Below are positions 55,195-64,000 of a stretch of DNA of 64,000 nt, piece after piece. The notes under the pieces were generated by a model. That model was not told the origin of the DNA, did no database searches, and was given only the letters and a program-made list of their open reading frames with translations. The DNA is from Octadecabacter sp. SW4. Lineage in GTDB: Bacteria > Pseudomonadota > Alphaproteobacteria > Rhodobacterales > Rhodobacteraceae. Positions within the stretch are counted from its first letter, which is position 1; the number at the start of each line of letters is the position of its first letter. Location: contig NZ_CP042819.1 of the NCBI RefSeq assembly GCF_008065155.1, positions 3,264,779 through 3,328,778 on the forward strand, in the 5' to 3' direction. A program made the position numbers and the translations under genes.

Positions 55195-55536
55195 TCAAAC
55201 TTTATGTTCAAACTTGCCTTGACGGCGGGCGATCTGGCTGGGCTGGCCAGACCTGTCATAGGTATTGAGCGTGGAATGCGCAGCATTGAGTGCCGTCATG
55301 CGGGCCTGAACATCGCGCACCCCCGCCATCGCGGCCTGCAACAATTCCTGATTGCGCGACACCCGCGCACCCAACAGGCGCAGATGAGACTGGTCGGGCC
55401 TGGCTTCGCTAGCGACGGCATCAAACAGGTCTTCCTTGTGTTGCGCCTGCGCCGCGAGCGTATCGAACGCACCTTCCAGAATGGCAGCGCGTTCCGCATC
55501 CAATAGCGCGAGCAATTGTGCCGTCGGCCTATTCAT
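55195..55536 (-). CDS. flgN: FlgN-like export chaperone
   Basis: A 113-residue helical protein: TAQLLALLDAERAAILEGAF, AQAQHKEDLFDAVASEARPD and RVSRNQELLQAAMAGVRDVQ, followed by LNTYDRSGQ. This is the FlgN size and helical pattern, and FlgN chaperones FlgK and FlgL for export. Similarity is weak in this family, so position in the island adds support. It overlaps the flgJ-like gene by 8 bases. Confidence 0.75.
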   Translation of the reverse strand: MNRPTAQLLALLDAERAAILEGAFDTLAAQAQHKEDLFDAVASEARPDQSHLRLLGARVSRNQELLQAAMAGVRDVQARMTALNAAHSTLNTYDRSGQPSQIARRQGKFEHKV

Positions 55537-55825
55537 TGATCCGGCCTTTCATGGCTTCAAACAACGATTCGGCGAGCCCAATGCCGCCCGCCTCGACAAT
55601 CTGTTTTGCCTGTTCCTCTCGCAGGAAAGACCCGAACTGATCTTCGCCAATGCCGCCGCCCATTGCATCCCGGGACGCGCCAAGCCCCGCAGATTTCAGC
55701 ATTTCTGACAAAAAGCTGGCTTCAAGCGCGTTGGCCGCCGCGCGCAGCTTGTCATCCTGCGTCGGGGGGTCTTGCGGGGCCTCGCCAGCAAAGGGTTGCA
55801 CCGGACCAATGGCAAAATCGACCAT
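55529..55825 (-). CDS. rod-binding protein, FlgJ N-terminal domain-like
   Basis: A 98-residue protein matching the rod-binding domain: KLRAAANALEASFLSEMLKS, then GGIGEDQFGSFLREEQAKQI and IGLAESLFEAMKGRI. It lacks the muramidase domain of enteric FlgJ; in Rhodobacteraceae a separate lytic enzyme supplies that. Start MVDFAIG at 55825; an ATG at 55861 (MTKKVV) is possible. Divergent from fliK. Confidence 0.87.
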   Translation of the reverse strand: MVDFAIGPVQPFAGEAPQDPPTQDDKLRAAANALEASFLSEMLKSAGLGASRDAMGGGIGEDQFGSFLREEQAKQIVEAGGIGLAESLFEAMKGRINE

Positions 55826-55873
55826 GATAATGACTCCAAATTGAACAACTTTCTTAGTCATGCCCCACAACCG

Positions 55874-55888
55874 GTAAACATTCGGTAA
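55874..55888. promoter_or_regulatory. weak CtrA-like site between flgJ-like and fliK
   Basis: On the minus strand it reads TTAC-N7-TTAC (GTAA at 55874–55877 and 55885–55888 on the plus strand), one change in each half. It lies 48 bases from each divergent start. Confidence 0.3.
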
Positions 55889-55936
55889 GCCTCTTGCGCA
55901 ATTGTGTGGGCGAACACCGGCCAAATCGGAGAACCG

Positions 55937-57598
55937 ATGCCTATCCTCATGTCTGACGGCGCCTTTGCCGGGGCCTCACCCTCCGCGACCGGTCGTAACC
56001 CGTCGCAAATTCTCGTCGCTTCGCCGGCGGAGCGCGCGCAAATCACGCCGAGCTTTGGTGCCGCGATGGATGACGCCCTTCGCACGATCCTGTCCAAGGC
56101 TGAGGCGCAGGTCGCCGATCCGGTCGAACCCGCTGCGCAAGATAAATTAGCCGACCCTCCGCCTGATGATCCGCCTACCGATGAAGCGACCGGCGTGGGC
56201 GAAGCGATGGATAGACAGGCAGCCTTGGTCGCTCTGCCGCCGGTCGCAGTGGCCACGCCCGCCCGCTTGCCAGCCTCCGTTGATACGCTTGAGCGGGCGA
56301 TCATTGTCGGCGACAAGAAATCGTCTGGACAACAAGGCGGCGCGCAAGTCGCGGTGCAAACGCGGGCGGCATCGGACCCTCCTAAAACCCTGTCAGGCCC
56401 GATAATTGAAAGCGCGATAACGGCCGCGCCGCAAACTGCCACCACACCGCCTGAACAGACACCGACGGTCCGCAGGCCGGTGAGCGGTCCTACGTCCGCG
56501 CCGCAAGGTTTCCTGAACCAGACAAGTTCGCAAACCGTCGACCCGGTTATGCCAACCGACGCCACGCGCGGACCCGCAAATAGTGCCGCAGAGGTGGCGG
56601 CGCCCGTCGATCAGGGCCAGCGTCCCACCGCCCCAATGGCCAAGGACGGGGCGCAGCAAAATGCTTCGCCGACGCCTCTTGCGCAGCCGATCAGGGCCGA
56701 TGAACCCAAGGCGCTACTCCCCCTAGCCTCTGCCGCACCGGCGCAGGCCAAAGCACAGGTCGTGATGCAAGCCGAAGGGGCCGTGCCGACACCAAACATT
56801 GCCGCGCGAGATGCTGCGGCCCTGACGATACCTGCCACACAGCAGGTGCTACGGGTCGCACCGGCCATGCAGGCAGTATCAACGCCCTTGTCCGCCATAC
56901 AGGCACCCGAAGATGCACCGTCGGTCACCGTCCCGACAGCCTTGCCATCTTATCCTGCAACCGCGCCTGCTTCGCCTGAATCACAGCTACCCAATACCCG
57001 CCGCCCCGAAGCAGCGACCCCTGACGCGGTCAATTCATATGTTCAAACAAACCAGCCGCCTGTGGCATGGGCAGCATTAGACACGTCACTCGCCACGACG
57101 ACGCAGGGTGATGATCAAACGCTGTTCGGGGAGCCGCTGGCCTTGGACAGCGCGGCAGGGCTTGCCCGCATTGACCGGCCAGCCGTCGCACCGCAACCTC
57201 TTGCCCCCGCAATCGCAAAGGCCGTGTCACAACAAGTCGCGGTTGCCGTAACGCAGCAATCCGACGGCCAAACCGAGATCCGCCTGAACCCCGAGGAGTT
57301 GGGCCGTGTCAGGCTCGCGCTGAACTCCTCCGAGACTGGCATCACGCTGGCAATTGCCACTGAACGGCCCGAAACGGCAGACCTGATACGTCGCAACCTC
57401 GACGGATTGGCGCAGGAATTCAGGGCGCTGGGCTATACCGATATCGCCTTTGACTTCGCCCAAAGCGACGATCAACCGGCACAAGACGACCCAAAAAGTG
57501 GCGATCAAATGGTGCCGCCGTCGATAACATCAGCGGAAGAAAACTCAGCACCTGTCGCGCAATCCCACCACGCAACCGGCCTTGATTTACGCCTTTAA
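55937..57598 (+). CDS. fliK: flagellar hook-length control protein FliK
   Basis: A 553-residue Pro/Ala/Gln/Thr-rich, low-complexity protein whose C-terminal domain (about residues 430–530) matches Flg_hook: TEIRLNPEELGRVRLALNSS, GITLAIATERPETADLIRRN and LDGLAQEFRALGYTDIAFDF. FliK measures hook length and triggers the FlhB switch. The ATG at 55937 has GGAG 5–6 bases upstream. It is followed 11 bases later by flgD. Confidence 0.9.
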   Translation: MPILMSDGAFAGASPSATGRNPSQILVASPAERAQITPSFGAAMDDALRTILSKAEAQVADPVEPAAQDKLADPPPDDPPTDEATGVGEAMDRQAALVALPPVAVATPARLPASVDTLERAIIVGDKKSSGQQGGAQVAVQTRAASDPPKTLSGPIIESAITAAPQTATTPPEQTPTVRRPVSGPTSAPQGFLNQTSSQTVDPVMPTDATRGPANSAAEVAAPVDQGQRPTAPMAKDGAQQNASPTPLAQPIRADEPKALLPLASAAPAQAKAQVVMQAEGAVPTPNIAARDAAALTIPATQQVLRVAPAMQAVSTPLSAIQAPEDAPSVTVPTALPSYPATAPASPESQLPNTRRPEAATPDAVNSYVQTNQPPVAWAALDTSLATTTQGDDQTLFGEPLALDSAAGLARIDRPAVAPQPLAPAIAKAVSQQVAVAVTQQSDGQTEIRLNPEELGRVRLALNSSETGITLAIATERPETADLIRRNLDGLAQEFRALGYTDIAFDFAQSDDQPAQDDPKSGDQMVPPSITSAEENSAPVAQSHHATGLDLRL

Positions 57599-57609
57599 AG
57601 GAAACCTGA

Positions 57610-58278
57610 ATGGAACTGAACCATACCGCGTCGGTGACGACGTTGAACAACACAGCGGCCGCGGCCAAATCCGAGGCGGTCATCAGCTCGGATTTCGAAA
57701 CGTTCCTGAAAATGCTGACAGTGCAAATGGAAAATCAGGACCCGCTGAACCCCGCCGATTCCTCGGAATACGCGGTGCAACTGGCGACCTTCTCGCAGGT
57801 TGAACAATCGGTGCTGACAAATGACCTGTTGGCCGCCCTGAGTACGCAACTGACAACGACAGGCATGGCGCAGATGGCCAGCTGGGTCGGAAACGAGGCG
57901 TTGGCACCGGTGGCCGGATACTTTGATGGCAGCCCGATCACCATCGCGCCCAATCCCGCCCTCGCGGCTGATCGTGTCGAACTTGTCGTGACGGACGCGG
58001 ATGGAAACGAAGTGCAGCGCAGCGAAATTCCCAGGTCGGCCGAGCCGTTAGAATGGGCTGGTGTCGGGTCAGATGGCACGCCGTTCGAAAACGGTCTTTA
58101 TACGTTCAACGTGGTCAGCTACGCGGGCGACGATGTGTTGATCGACGAACGCGCCGATGTCTATTCCATGGTTCAGGAAGTTCGGGCCGAGGGCGGAGAA
58201 ACACTCCTGATCCTGCAAGGTGGTGCCGGGGTGCTGGCATCACAAGTGACAGCATTGCGCGATCCGTCCCTGCTTTAG
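57610..58278 (+). CDS. flgD: flagellar hook assembly (cap) protein FlgD
   Basis: A 222-residue FlgD. The capping signature FLKMLTVQMENQDPLNPADS then SEYAVQLATFSQVEQSVLTN is near the N-terminus, and WVGNEALAPVAGYFDGSPIT with ADGNEVQRSEI gives the C-terminal beta domains. It scaffolds FlgE polymerisation. It ends the flagellar island and overlaps the convergent ubiB stop by 4 bases. Confidence 0.95.
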   Translation: MELNHTASVTTLNNTAAAAKSEAVISSDFETFLKMLTVQMENQDPLNPADSSEYAVQLATFSQVEQSVLTNDLLAALSTQLTTTGMAQMASWVGNEALAPVAGYFDGSPITIAPNPALAADRVELVVTDADGNEVQRSEIPRSAEPLEWAGVGSDGTPFENGLYTFNVVSYAGDDVLIDERADVYSMVQEVRAEGGETLLILQGGAGVLASQVTALRDPSLL

Positions 58279-59804
58279 ATCAGGGTCACGACCCAGAACG
58301 CCAAACCGCTTAGTCCGCCGCCCAGCACCATCCACCCGATCGGTGGCCAGATATTGGTTTTCTCGGTCGGTGCGGGGGCCTTGGCGCTGCGGATCAGAGC
58401 ATCCTGTGCCATCTGTGGCAGGTGCGGACCAAAGCGCGAAAGGATACGCAGCGTGCTGGCCAGATCGCGCAGCAGTGCCTTTGGCCCCATGCTTTCGGTA
58501 ATATATGCCTCGACGATCGGGCGGGCATCCTGCCAGATATCAACTTTGCCATCCAGGGACCGCGCGACACCTTCGACGACGACCATCGTGCGTTGCAACA
58601 GGATCAGCTCGGTCCGAGTTTCCATGCCAAAGCGTTCGGTGACCTCGAACAGATACGACAGCAAATGCGCCATCGAAATCCGGCTTGCATCCATGCCGAA
58701 AATCGGTTCGCCCACAGCCCGCAGGGCGCGCGCAAATTCATCGACGTCCTGATCGGCGGGCACATAGCCTGCCTCGAAATGGACTTCGGCAACACGTTTG
58801 TAATCCTTGCGGATAAAGCCAAACAGAATTTCGGCATAAACGCGGCGAGTGTATTCATCAATCCGCCCCATGATCCCGAAATCATAGGCAATGATATCGC
58901 CATTCGCTGCAACCTTCAGGTTGCCCTGATGCATATCGGCATGGAAAAATCCATCGCGCAGCGCATGGCTCAGGAATAATTGCAGCACCCGTTTGGCCAG
59001 GTCCGGGCGGTCATGGCCCGCGGCGTCCAGCGCGGCGATATCGCCAATGCTGACACCCTCGGCCCAGCCCAGCGTCATGACGCGGCGCGCAGAATAGTGC
59101 CACTTGATCGCGGGCACCTGAAATCCGGTGTCATCAACGGTGTTGGCCGCAAACTCTCCCGCAGCCGAACTTTCAAGCCGCAAGTCAAGCTCTCCGCGCA
59201 CGATCCCTTCGAAATGCGTGATCACATCCATTGGCCGCAACCGGCGCGAGGCGGGTGACAGGATTTCAATCATCCGCGCGGCGAAATAAAAGGCGTCGAT
59301 ATCCTTGCCAAAGGCGCGCTCGATCCCCGGACGCAGCACCTTGATGGCGACAGGTTCGCCGGTTTCGACCAGCACAGCCTTGTGCACCTGCGCCAGAGAA
59401 GCGGCGGCAACCGGTTCCGAAAAATCGCGAAATATCTGGGCCAGCGGGTGGCCAAGCTCCTTTTCCACCTCGGCCTTGGCGACAGCCGTTGGAAAGGGCG
59501 CAAGCCGGTCTTGCAGCACGCGCAACTGGTCCGCCAAGTCCTCGCCAACGACGTCAGGACGGGTCGAAAGCACCTGCCCGAACTTGATATATGCGGGGCC
59601 AAGTGCTGTCAGCGCGCGGGTCGCGGGCGGTAGCGCCGGATCGCCGCGATACCCAAGCCATTTGAACGGCCATGCAAAGGCGCGGGCCGTGGCGCGCAAA
59701 AGCCGCCCCGCCTCAAAGGCATCAAGCACAACGTTCATCGCGCCCGCCCGCTCAAGGGTCGCACCCGTGCGGATCAGCCGCCAGATGTTGTGGGGTCCAC
59801 GCAT
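58275..59804 (-). CDS. ubiB: ubiquinone biosynthesis protein kinase UbiB
   Basis: A 509-residue atypical kinase. The KxGQ motif is in GPAYIKFGQVLSTRPD, followed by AAASLAQVHKAVL (Ala-rich loop), VAIKVLRPGIE, HADMHQGNLKV (catalytic loop) and DFGIMGR. Two C-terminal membrane segments close it (about 490–509 for the last). It supports coenzyme Q synthesis at the inner membrane. The start lies 4 bases from the ubiE stop, a conserved pairing. Confidence 0.95.
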   Translation of the reverse strand: MRGPHNIWRLIRTGATLERAGAMNVVLDAFEAGRLLRATARAFAWPFKWLGYRGDPALPPATRALTALGPAYIKFGQVLSTRPDVVGEDLADQLRVLQDRLAPFPTAVAKAEVEKELGHPLAQIFRDFSEPVAAASLAQVHKAVLVETGEPVAIKVLRPGIERAFGKDIDAFYFAARMIEILSPASRRLRPMDVITHFEGIVRGELDLRLESSAAGEFAANTVDDTGFQVPAIKWHYSARRVMTLGWAEGVSIGDIAALDAAGHDRPDLAKRVLQLFLSHALRDGFFHADMHQGNLKVAANGDIIAYDFGIMGRIDEYTRRVYAEILFGFIRKDYKRVAEVHFEAGYVPADQDVDEFARALRAVGEPIFGMDASRISMAHLLSYLFEVTERFGMETRTELILLQRTMVVVEGVARSLDGKVDIWQDARPIVEAYITESMGPKALLRDLASTLRILSRFGPHLPQMAQDALIRSAKAPAPTEKTNIWPPIGWMVLGGGLSGLAFWVVTLI

Positions 59805-59807
59805 AGT

Positions 59808-60560
59808 CTAAAGCTTCCAACCGGAATGCAGCGCCGCGATTCCCATCGACAGATTGCGATACTTGGCGTTTTCAAATCCGGCGGCGCGCAGCATCCCGAG
59901 GAACGTTTCCTGATCAGGAAACTTGCGGATTGACTCGACCAGATACTGGTAACTGTCCCGATCCCCGGTGATCGCCTTGCCCAGCGGCGGAATCACGTTG
60001 AACGAATACAGGTCATAGACCTTTTGCAACATGTCATTGGGGATCTGGCTGAATTCCAGCACCATCAAGCGGCCACCGGGTTTTAGAACGCGAAACGCCT
60101 CATTCAGCGCGTCTTGCGGGCGGGTCACATTGCGAATGCCAAAGCTGATCGTGTAAACGTCAAAGGTGTTGTCGTCGAAAGGCAGCGCCATCGCATCGCC
60201 CACGGTCCAGTCAAGGCTCGCGGCCATATCGGTGGCCTCGGCGCGCTTGCGCCCTTCGATCAACATGCTTTCTGTCAGGTCCAGCACGGTCGCGTGGCCC
60301 GATCCGGCGCGTTGCAGAAACCGGAACGAAATATCTCCCGTGCCGCCCGCAACATCCAGCAGCCGTTGGCCCGCGTGCGGCGCAAGCCAATCCATCATCG
60401 CATCTTTCCAGATACGGTGGATACCAAGGCTCATCGCGTCGTTCATCACGTCATACTTGCCGGCCACAGACGTGAACACACCCTGCACGCGGCCAGCCTT
60501 TTCGCTTTCGGCAACGGTTTCAAAACCGAAATGGGTGGTCGCCTGGGTTTTGTCGCTCAT
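59808..60560 (-). CDS. ubiE: ubiquinone/menaquinone C-methyltransferase UbiE
   Basis: A 250-residue methyltransferase, the normal length. SAM motif I is [17 protein letters not shown], preceded by [20 protein letters not shown], and followed by [20 protein letters not shown] with [20 protein letters not shown]. It C-methylates the quinone ring. The ATG at 60560 (MSDKTQAT) gives the family N-terminus; 28 upstream codons are excluded. Confidence 0.97.
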   Translation of the reverse strand: MSDKTQATTHFGFETVAESEKAGRVQGVFTSVAGKYDVMNDAMSLGIHRIWKDAMMDWLAPHAGQRLLDVAGGTGDISFRFLQRAGSGHATVLDLTESMLIEGRKRAEATDMAASLDWTVGDAMALPFDDNTFDVYTISFGIRNVTRPQDALNEAFRVLKPGGRLMVLEFSQIPNDMLQKVYDLYSFNVIPPLGKAITGDRDSYQYLVESIRKFPDQETFLGMLRAAGFENAKYRNLSMGIAALHSGWKL

Positions 60561-60646
60561 GTCACACTCGCGCCTGAATAAAGTCAGATTGGGGTTATAC
60601 TTAGTTGGACCAAAGAACAAATCCCCTTTCTGACGCAGGACCAACG

Positions 60647-61276
60647 ATGACCGTGACCATTTTTTCCACCGCCTTGCCGATCATGGCGCTCGCCGGTTTG
60701 ATCTACGTCTTCTCGTTTTACTTGTCACGGCGCTTGCGCGCAGGGCTACAAGGCCGTTTTAACCAACGCGACAGCAAGGGCCGCGCCATTCCGAAAACCG
60801 GTATGAACGCTGGGAATTTGCCCGCTGGAATGGGCCTGATTGCCCGCGTCGGAGAATCTGCCCGCAATCGCATGACCTTTGATCGCGTCTATATGCGGCC
60901 CACTATCGGGCTGCGCGTGATCATCATCGGGCTAAGCGGCTGGATACTCTATCTGATGTGGACCGATCAGGGAGGCTTCATCCCGACAACCGGTATTACC
61001 GCATATCTGATCGTCGGGGCGGTGGTTTACGGGCTGTTCTACATCAACTTCTATCAGGCCCAGTATGATCAGCACGCTCTGACGATCCCGAATGCTCTGC
61101 TGTTTGACCAGACCCGCGACTGGAAAGACCTGATCATGGTTCAGGATGATGGCCACTATGCCTATGTGCTGACCTTTGCCACGGGGCCGAAACTGCGGAT
61201 GCAGAAATACCTTGTGGGCGCGCGCACGTTCCTTACCTTTGCCAATGAACAGATGCGCAAACACAACAGGATCTAA
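60647..61276 (+). CDS. unknown membrane protein between ubiE and mutM
   Basis: A 209-residue protein with an N-terminal membrane segment (about residues 7–30), a basic loop ([20 protein letters not shown]), two further segments (about 92–110 and 121–141) and a soluble C-terminal domain of about 65 residues ([20 protein letters not shown]). I recognise no family. The ATG at 60647 is 32 bases downstream of a weak upstream ATG at 60605. It overlaps mutM by TAATG. Confidence 0.75.
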   Translation: MTVTIFSTALPIMALAGLIYVFSFYLSRRLRAGLQGRFNQRDSKGRAIPKTGMNAGNLPAGMGLIARVGESARNRMTFDRVYMRPTIGLRVIIIGLSGWILYLMWTDQGGFIPTTGITAYLIVGAVVYGLFYINFYQAQYDQHALTIPNALLFDQTRDWKDLIMVQDDGHYAYVLTFATGPKLRMQKYLVGARTFLTFANEQMRKHNRI

Positions 61277-62127
61277 TGCCCGAACTTCCCGAGGTTGAAA
61301 CCGTCCGCCGCGGCCTTGCCCCCGCGATGGAGGGGCAGGTCATTGCACGTGCCGCCGTGAACCGCCCCGATCTGCGCTGGCCATTCCCTGAAAACATGGC
61401 CGCGCGGTTAACGGGTGCGCGCGTGATCGCGCTGCGGCGCAGGTCAAAATACATCCTTGCCGATCTGGATCGTGGCGAGACTCTGATCATTCATCTTGGC
61501 ATGTCGGGCCGGATGCTGGTGTCGGGCGATCCGCTGGGCCAGTTTCAGCATGATCACCCCGCACCTGCGAAACATGATCATGTCCTGCTGGATATGGCGA
61601 ATGGCGCGCGGATCACCTTTAATGATGCGCGGCGTTTCGGCGCGATGGACCTGTGTGCGACGGACGGCGTCGAAACCCACTGGCTGATCGCCAAACTGGG
61701 GCCGGAACCGCTGGGCAATGCTTTTGACGAACACTATCTGATTGCCGCGCTCAAGGGGCGCAACACGCCGATCAAGACTGCACTATTGGATCAAAGAATC
61801 GTCTCGGGACTCGGCAATATATATGTGTGCGAAGTGCTGTATCGCGCGGGCATCAGCCCGAAACGCAAAGCTGGGCAGCTTTCGCAACGTCGCGTCGCCA
61901 GCCTTGTTCCGATCATCCGCGATGTCCTGACCGAGGCGATAACCGCAGGCGGATCGTCCCTGCGCGATTACCGTCAGGCAGATGGCGAACTGGGCTATTT
62001 TCAACATGTTTTTCGGGTTTACGACCGCGAGGGCGACCCCTGTTCCGCCCCCGATTGCGCAGGCACCATCACCCGAATCGTTCAGGGCGGAAGATCAACT
62101 TTCTATTGTCCGCAATGCCAAAGATAG
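61276..62127 (+). CDS. mutM: formamidopyrimidine-DNA glycosylase
   Basis: A 283-residue MutM (Fpg). The catalytic N-terminus [20 protein letters not shown] is intact, with the helix-two-turn-helix region [20 protein letters not shown] and the C-terminal zinc finger (CSAPDC then CPQCQR). It excises 8-oxoguanine and ring-opened purines. It overlaps the preceding membrane-protein gene by one base. Confidence 0.97.
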   Translation: MPELPEVETVRRGLAPAMEGQVIARAAVNRPDLRWPFPENMAARLTGARVIALRRRSKYILADLDRGETLIIHLGMSGRMLVSGDPLGQFQHDHPAPAKHDHVLLDMANGARITFNDARRFGAMDLCATDGVETHWLIAKLGPEPLGNAFDEHYLIAALKGRNTPIKTALLDQRIVSGLGNIYVCEVLYRAGISPKRKAGQLSQRRVASLVPIIRDVLTEAITAGGSSLRDYRQADGELGYFQHVFRVYDREGDPCSAPDCAGTITRIVQGGRSTFYCPQCQR

Positions 62128-62189
62128 CTTGATCACCGCGCCTGCTTTGCTAAGCACTGACAACACCGAAGCCACTACAGGGGCCGCAA

Positions 62190-62966
62190 ATGGCGTTTGA
62201 AACGATCATCGTGAATATTCAGGACGACGTTGCCCTGATAACCTTGAACCGGCCAGACGCGCTGAATGCGCTGAACTCGCAACTGATGGGCGAACTTGCC
62301 ACCGCACTCGCCGATGCCGATGCCAGCAGCAAGGTGCGCGCCATCGTGATCACCGGATCGGACAAGGCTTTTGCGGCGGGTGCGGATATCACCGAAATGG
62401 CCGACAAGACCTTTGTGGAAATGTATACGGACAACTTTTTCGGCGCGGAAACCGATCAATTCCTGCAGGTGCGCAAGCCCGTCATCGCCGCTGTTTCAGG
62501 CTATGCCCTTGGCGGCGGATGCGAGCTGGCGATGATGTGCGACTTTATCATCGCCGCCGACACCGCGAAATTCGGCCTGCCCGAACTGAACCTTGGCGTG
62601 ATCCCCGGGATCGGCGGCACACAGCGCCTGACCCGCTATGTCGGCAAGGCGAAATCAATGGACATGCATTTGACAGGCCGCTTCATGGCCGCCGAAGAAG
62701 CCGAAGCATCCGGCCTTGTCAGCCGTGTCGTGCCCGCCAAGAAGCTGAAGGAAGAAGCGCTTGCCGCGGCCTCCAAGATCGCGGAAAAATCGCTGCTGGC
62801 AACAACGGCGGCCAAGGACGCGATCAACCATTCCTACGAGACACCCTTGTCCGAAGGCATCCGCTATGAACGCCGCCTGTTCCAGTCGCTTTTCGCGACC
62901 GAGGACCAGAAAGAAGGCATGGCGGCCTTCAAGGAAAAGCGCGAACCACAGTTCCGCGACAAATAG
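62190..62966 (+). CDS. enoyl-CoA hydratase
   Basis: A 258-residue crotonase-fold enzyme. [20 protein letters not shown] begins it, the oxyanion-hole blocks are [18 protein letters not shown] and [20 protein letters not shown], and the catalytic Glu region is [20 protein letters not shown]. It hydrates trans-2-enoyl-CoA in beta-oxidation. In this group it commonly precedes rpsT and dnaA. Confidence 0.93.
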   Translation: MAFETIIVNIQDDVALITLNRPDALNALNSQLMGELATALADADASSKVRAIVITGSDKAFAAGADITEMADKTFVEMYTDNFFGAETDQFLQVRKPVIAAVSGYALGGGCELAMMCDFIIAADTAKFGLPELNLGVIPGIGGTQRLTRYVGKAKSMDMHLTGRFMAAEEAEASGLVSRVVPAKKLKEEALAAASKIAEKSLLATTAAKDAINHSYETPLSEGIRYERRLFQSLFATEDQKEGMAAFKEKREPQFRDK

Positions 62967-63124
62967 GGTGCAAATCAGGGGTTTCCTTTTGTGCCCTTTG
63001 CCCCTAAAGACCCCCGATACATGCGCGTGATGCCCGCTCAGGCAAGAATCAACCGGTTCATCAAACCCGGTCCGGGCCATTGCGCACTACAGTTTTAATA
63101 GACCCGGAAAGTGGGATTGATCAC

Positions 63125-63388
63125 ATGGCAAATAGCCCCCAAGCAAAAAAGCGCGCGCGCCAGAACGAAGCACGCTTTCAAGTCAACAAAGCACGTCGTT
63201 CGCGCATCCGCACCTACCTGCGCAAGGTCGAAGAGGCGATAGCCTCGGGCGACAAAGAAGCAGCCGCCGCAGCACTGCGCGCAGCACAGCCTGAAATCAT
63301 GCGCGGCGTGACCAAGGGCGTGATGCACAAGAACACCGCATCGCGCAAAGTGTCGCGTCTCAGCTCGCGGGTCAAAGCGATCGGCTAG
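63125..63388 (+). CDS. rpsT: 30S ribosomal protein S20
   Basis: An 87-residue basic protein: [40 protein letters not shown] and [20 protein letters not shown] define S20. It binds the 5' domain of 16S rRNA early in 30S assembly. The ATG at 63125 is the family start, with GGGA about 10 bases upstream; an ATG at 63080 would add 15 foreign residues. Confidence 0.97.
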   Translation: MANSPQAKKRARQNEARFQVNKARRSRIRTYLRKVEEAIASGDKEAAAAALRAAQPEIMRGVTKGVMHKNTASRKVSRLSSRVKAIG

Positions 63389-63435
63389 GGCCGCGACTCG
63401 GCCAGAAGTGGCCGGAATGCATCGAAACAGATTCT

Positions 63436-63470
63436 GCAAGGGGGCATGTCACAAGACCTGCCCCTTTTGC
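63436..63470 (+). terminator. terminator after rpsT
   Basis: GCAAGGGGGCA (63436–63446) pairs with TGCCCCTTTTGC (63459–63470), leaving one bulged G, with four T residues inside the falling arm and TTTTG right after. It is about 48 bases beyond the rpsT stop. Confidence 0.75.
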
Positions 63471-64000
63471 TTTTGGGCAACAGCCGCCGTGACTTTTCCT
63501 TACGATTCAAAGACGGCGCAGATTCGTTTTGCGAAAGGTCAGAGTCAATCCCAACGTTGCAGTTGCCGTGGCCGCAAACGCCTTGCTAACTTAGCTTTGC
63601 GATTCACTTCGTTCCTGGGGGAGCATGGGAAGACGCAGTGCCAAATTCGGACCCAGACGGCAGATTTGCCGGATGTCCCAATCGGTGTTGTCGTTCTGGG
63701 TGATTGGTTGGTCCGACATGCAAATGTCGGATAATGCCGGTCGTCCCAAATCACTATCGTCGGCAGAATGCAGGCAACAGTGATGGTCCATGTTCTGCTA
63801 AATGTTGTGTGTGACGCCGCGGCCATTTTTTGCTTGGCGCGCTGATCCCACAACCTTTGACAAGGCGAGAGTCACTGATCGGTAACCGCTTGGGGCGCGG
63901 TGACCGTGCGCTGTGTCTTTGTCGGGACCGATATGAACCGTGTGCAAGGCGTAAGGGGCGCATTGTGCGAGCGATGGTTTTTTATTGGGACAGGGACAGG
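63471..64000. other. gene-free region, probably upstream of dnaA
   Basis: No convincing frame on either strand. TCCGACAT (63712–63719) and ATGTCGGA (63724–63731) form a perfect inverted repeat around GCAA. CGGTAACCGC (63880–63889) and GCGGTGACCG (63897–63906) pair with one mismatch. I find no TTATCCACA DnaA box. After enoyl-CoA hydratase–rpsT this group normally has dnaA, so this may be its promoter and possibly part of the replication origin; that is inference from gene order. Confidence 0.5.

Noticed and set aside
63471..64000. DnaA boxes marking oriC
   Set aside because: No TTATCCACA or one-mismatch copy seen on either strand; the nearest resemblance, GTCGGATAA at 63727, has three mismatches.
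1..64000. Prophage, insertion sequence, CRISPR array or restriction island
   Set aside because: No transposase, integrase, phage structural gene or regular repeat–spacer array was seen, and codon use looks even throughout.

Overview
The window reads as chromosomal DNA of an alphaproteobacterium of the Rhodobacteraceae (Roseobacter/Rhodobacter group). The signs are the divergent regB / senC-regA redox regulators with ahcY nearby, the hemD–mitofilin–hemY block, the alphaproteobacterial flagellin regulators FlbT and FlaF, and the enoyl-CoA hydratase–rpsT order that in this group normally runs into dnaA. Genes are dense, GC-rich and often overlap by 1–4 bases. I see no prophage, insertion sequence or CRISPR array.

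1–13.9 kb is housekeeping: RegB (start only), SenC and RegA; a LysR regulator; a tiny 54-aa ORF; two HD-domain proteins; a methyltransferase; AhcY; and a four-gene unit tsaD-gpsA-yciI-EVE on the minus strand. The gpsA frame is broken near its 3' end by one missing G. HemD, a mitofilin-like protein, HemY and tRNA-Thr(CGT) follow.

13.9–24 kb is transport and metabolism: an ABC importer of the YnjBCD type together with a YnjF-like CDP-alcohol phosphatidyltransferase, the same gene partners as in E. coli; the msrB-msrA repair pair; and a sugar-oxidation operon (IlvD/Edd-type sugar-acid dehydratase, Gfo/Idh/MocA dehydrogenase, and a HyuA-like protein without a HyuB partner).

24.1–27.4 kb is a four-gene cassette just outside the flagellar genes: an unrecognised protein, a TPR glycosyltransferase-like protein, a DUF6165 protein and an FkbM methyltransferase. 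It could modify flagellin or a surface glycan.

27.5–58.3 kb is one large flagellar island in alternating blocks: motB-flgE-flgK-flgL-flgI (+); fliF-fliH-fliN-fliP (-); fliL-orf-motE-motA-orf748-flhA-fliR-flhB-fliJ-like (+); flgB-flgC-fliE-fliQ-flgF-flgG-flgA-flgH-fliL2 (-); fliI (+); flagellin-flaF-flbT-DUF1217 and flgJ-like-flgN (-); fliK-flgD (+). It encodes the export gate, ATPase, MS ring, rod, P and L rings, hook, junction proteins, filament and stator. I find no fliG, fliM or fliD. Most block boundaries carry a CtrA-like half-site pair (TTAA-N7-TTAA with one or two changes). The least described parts are the motE–motA–748-residue secreted protein group, the second FliL, and the long structured flagellin leader.

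58.3–64 kb returns to housekeeping: ubiB, ubiE, an unknown membrane protein, mutM, an enoyl-CoA hydratase and rpsT, then about 610 bp with no gene, probably the region before dnaA.
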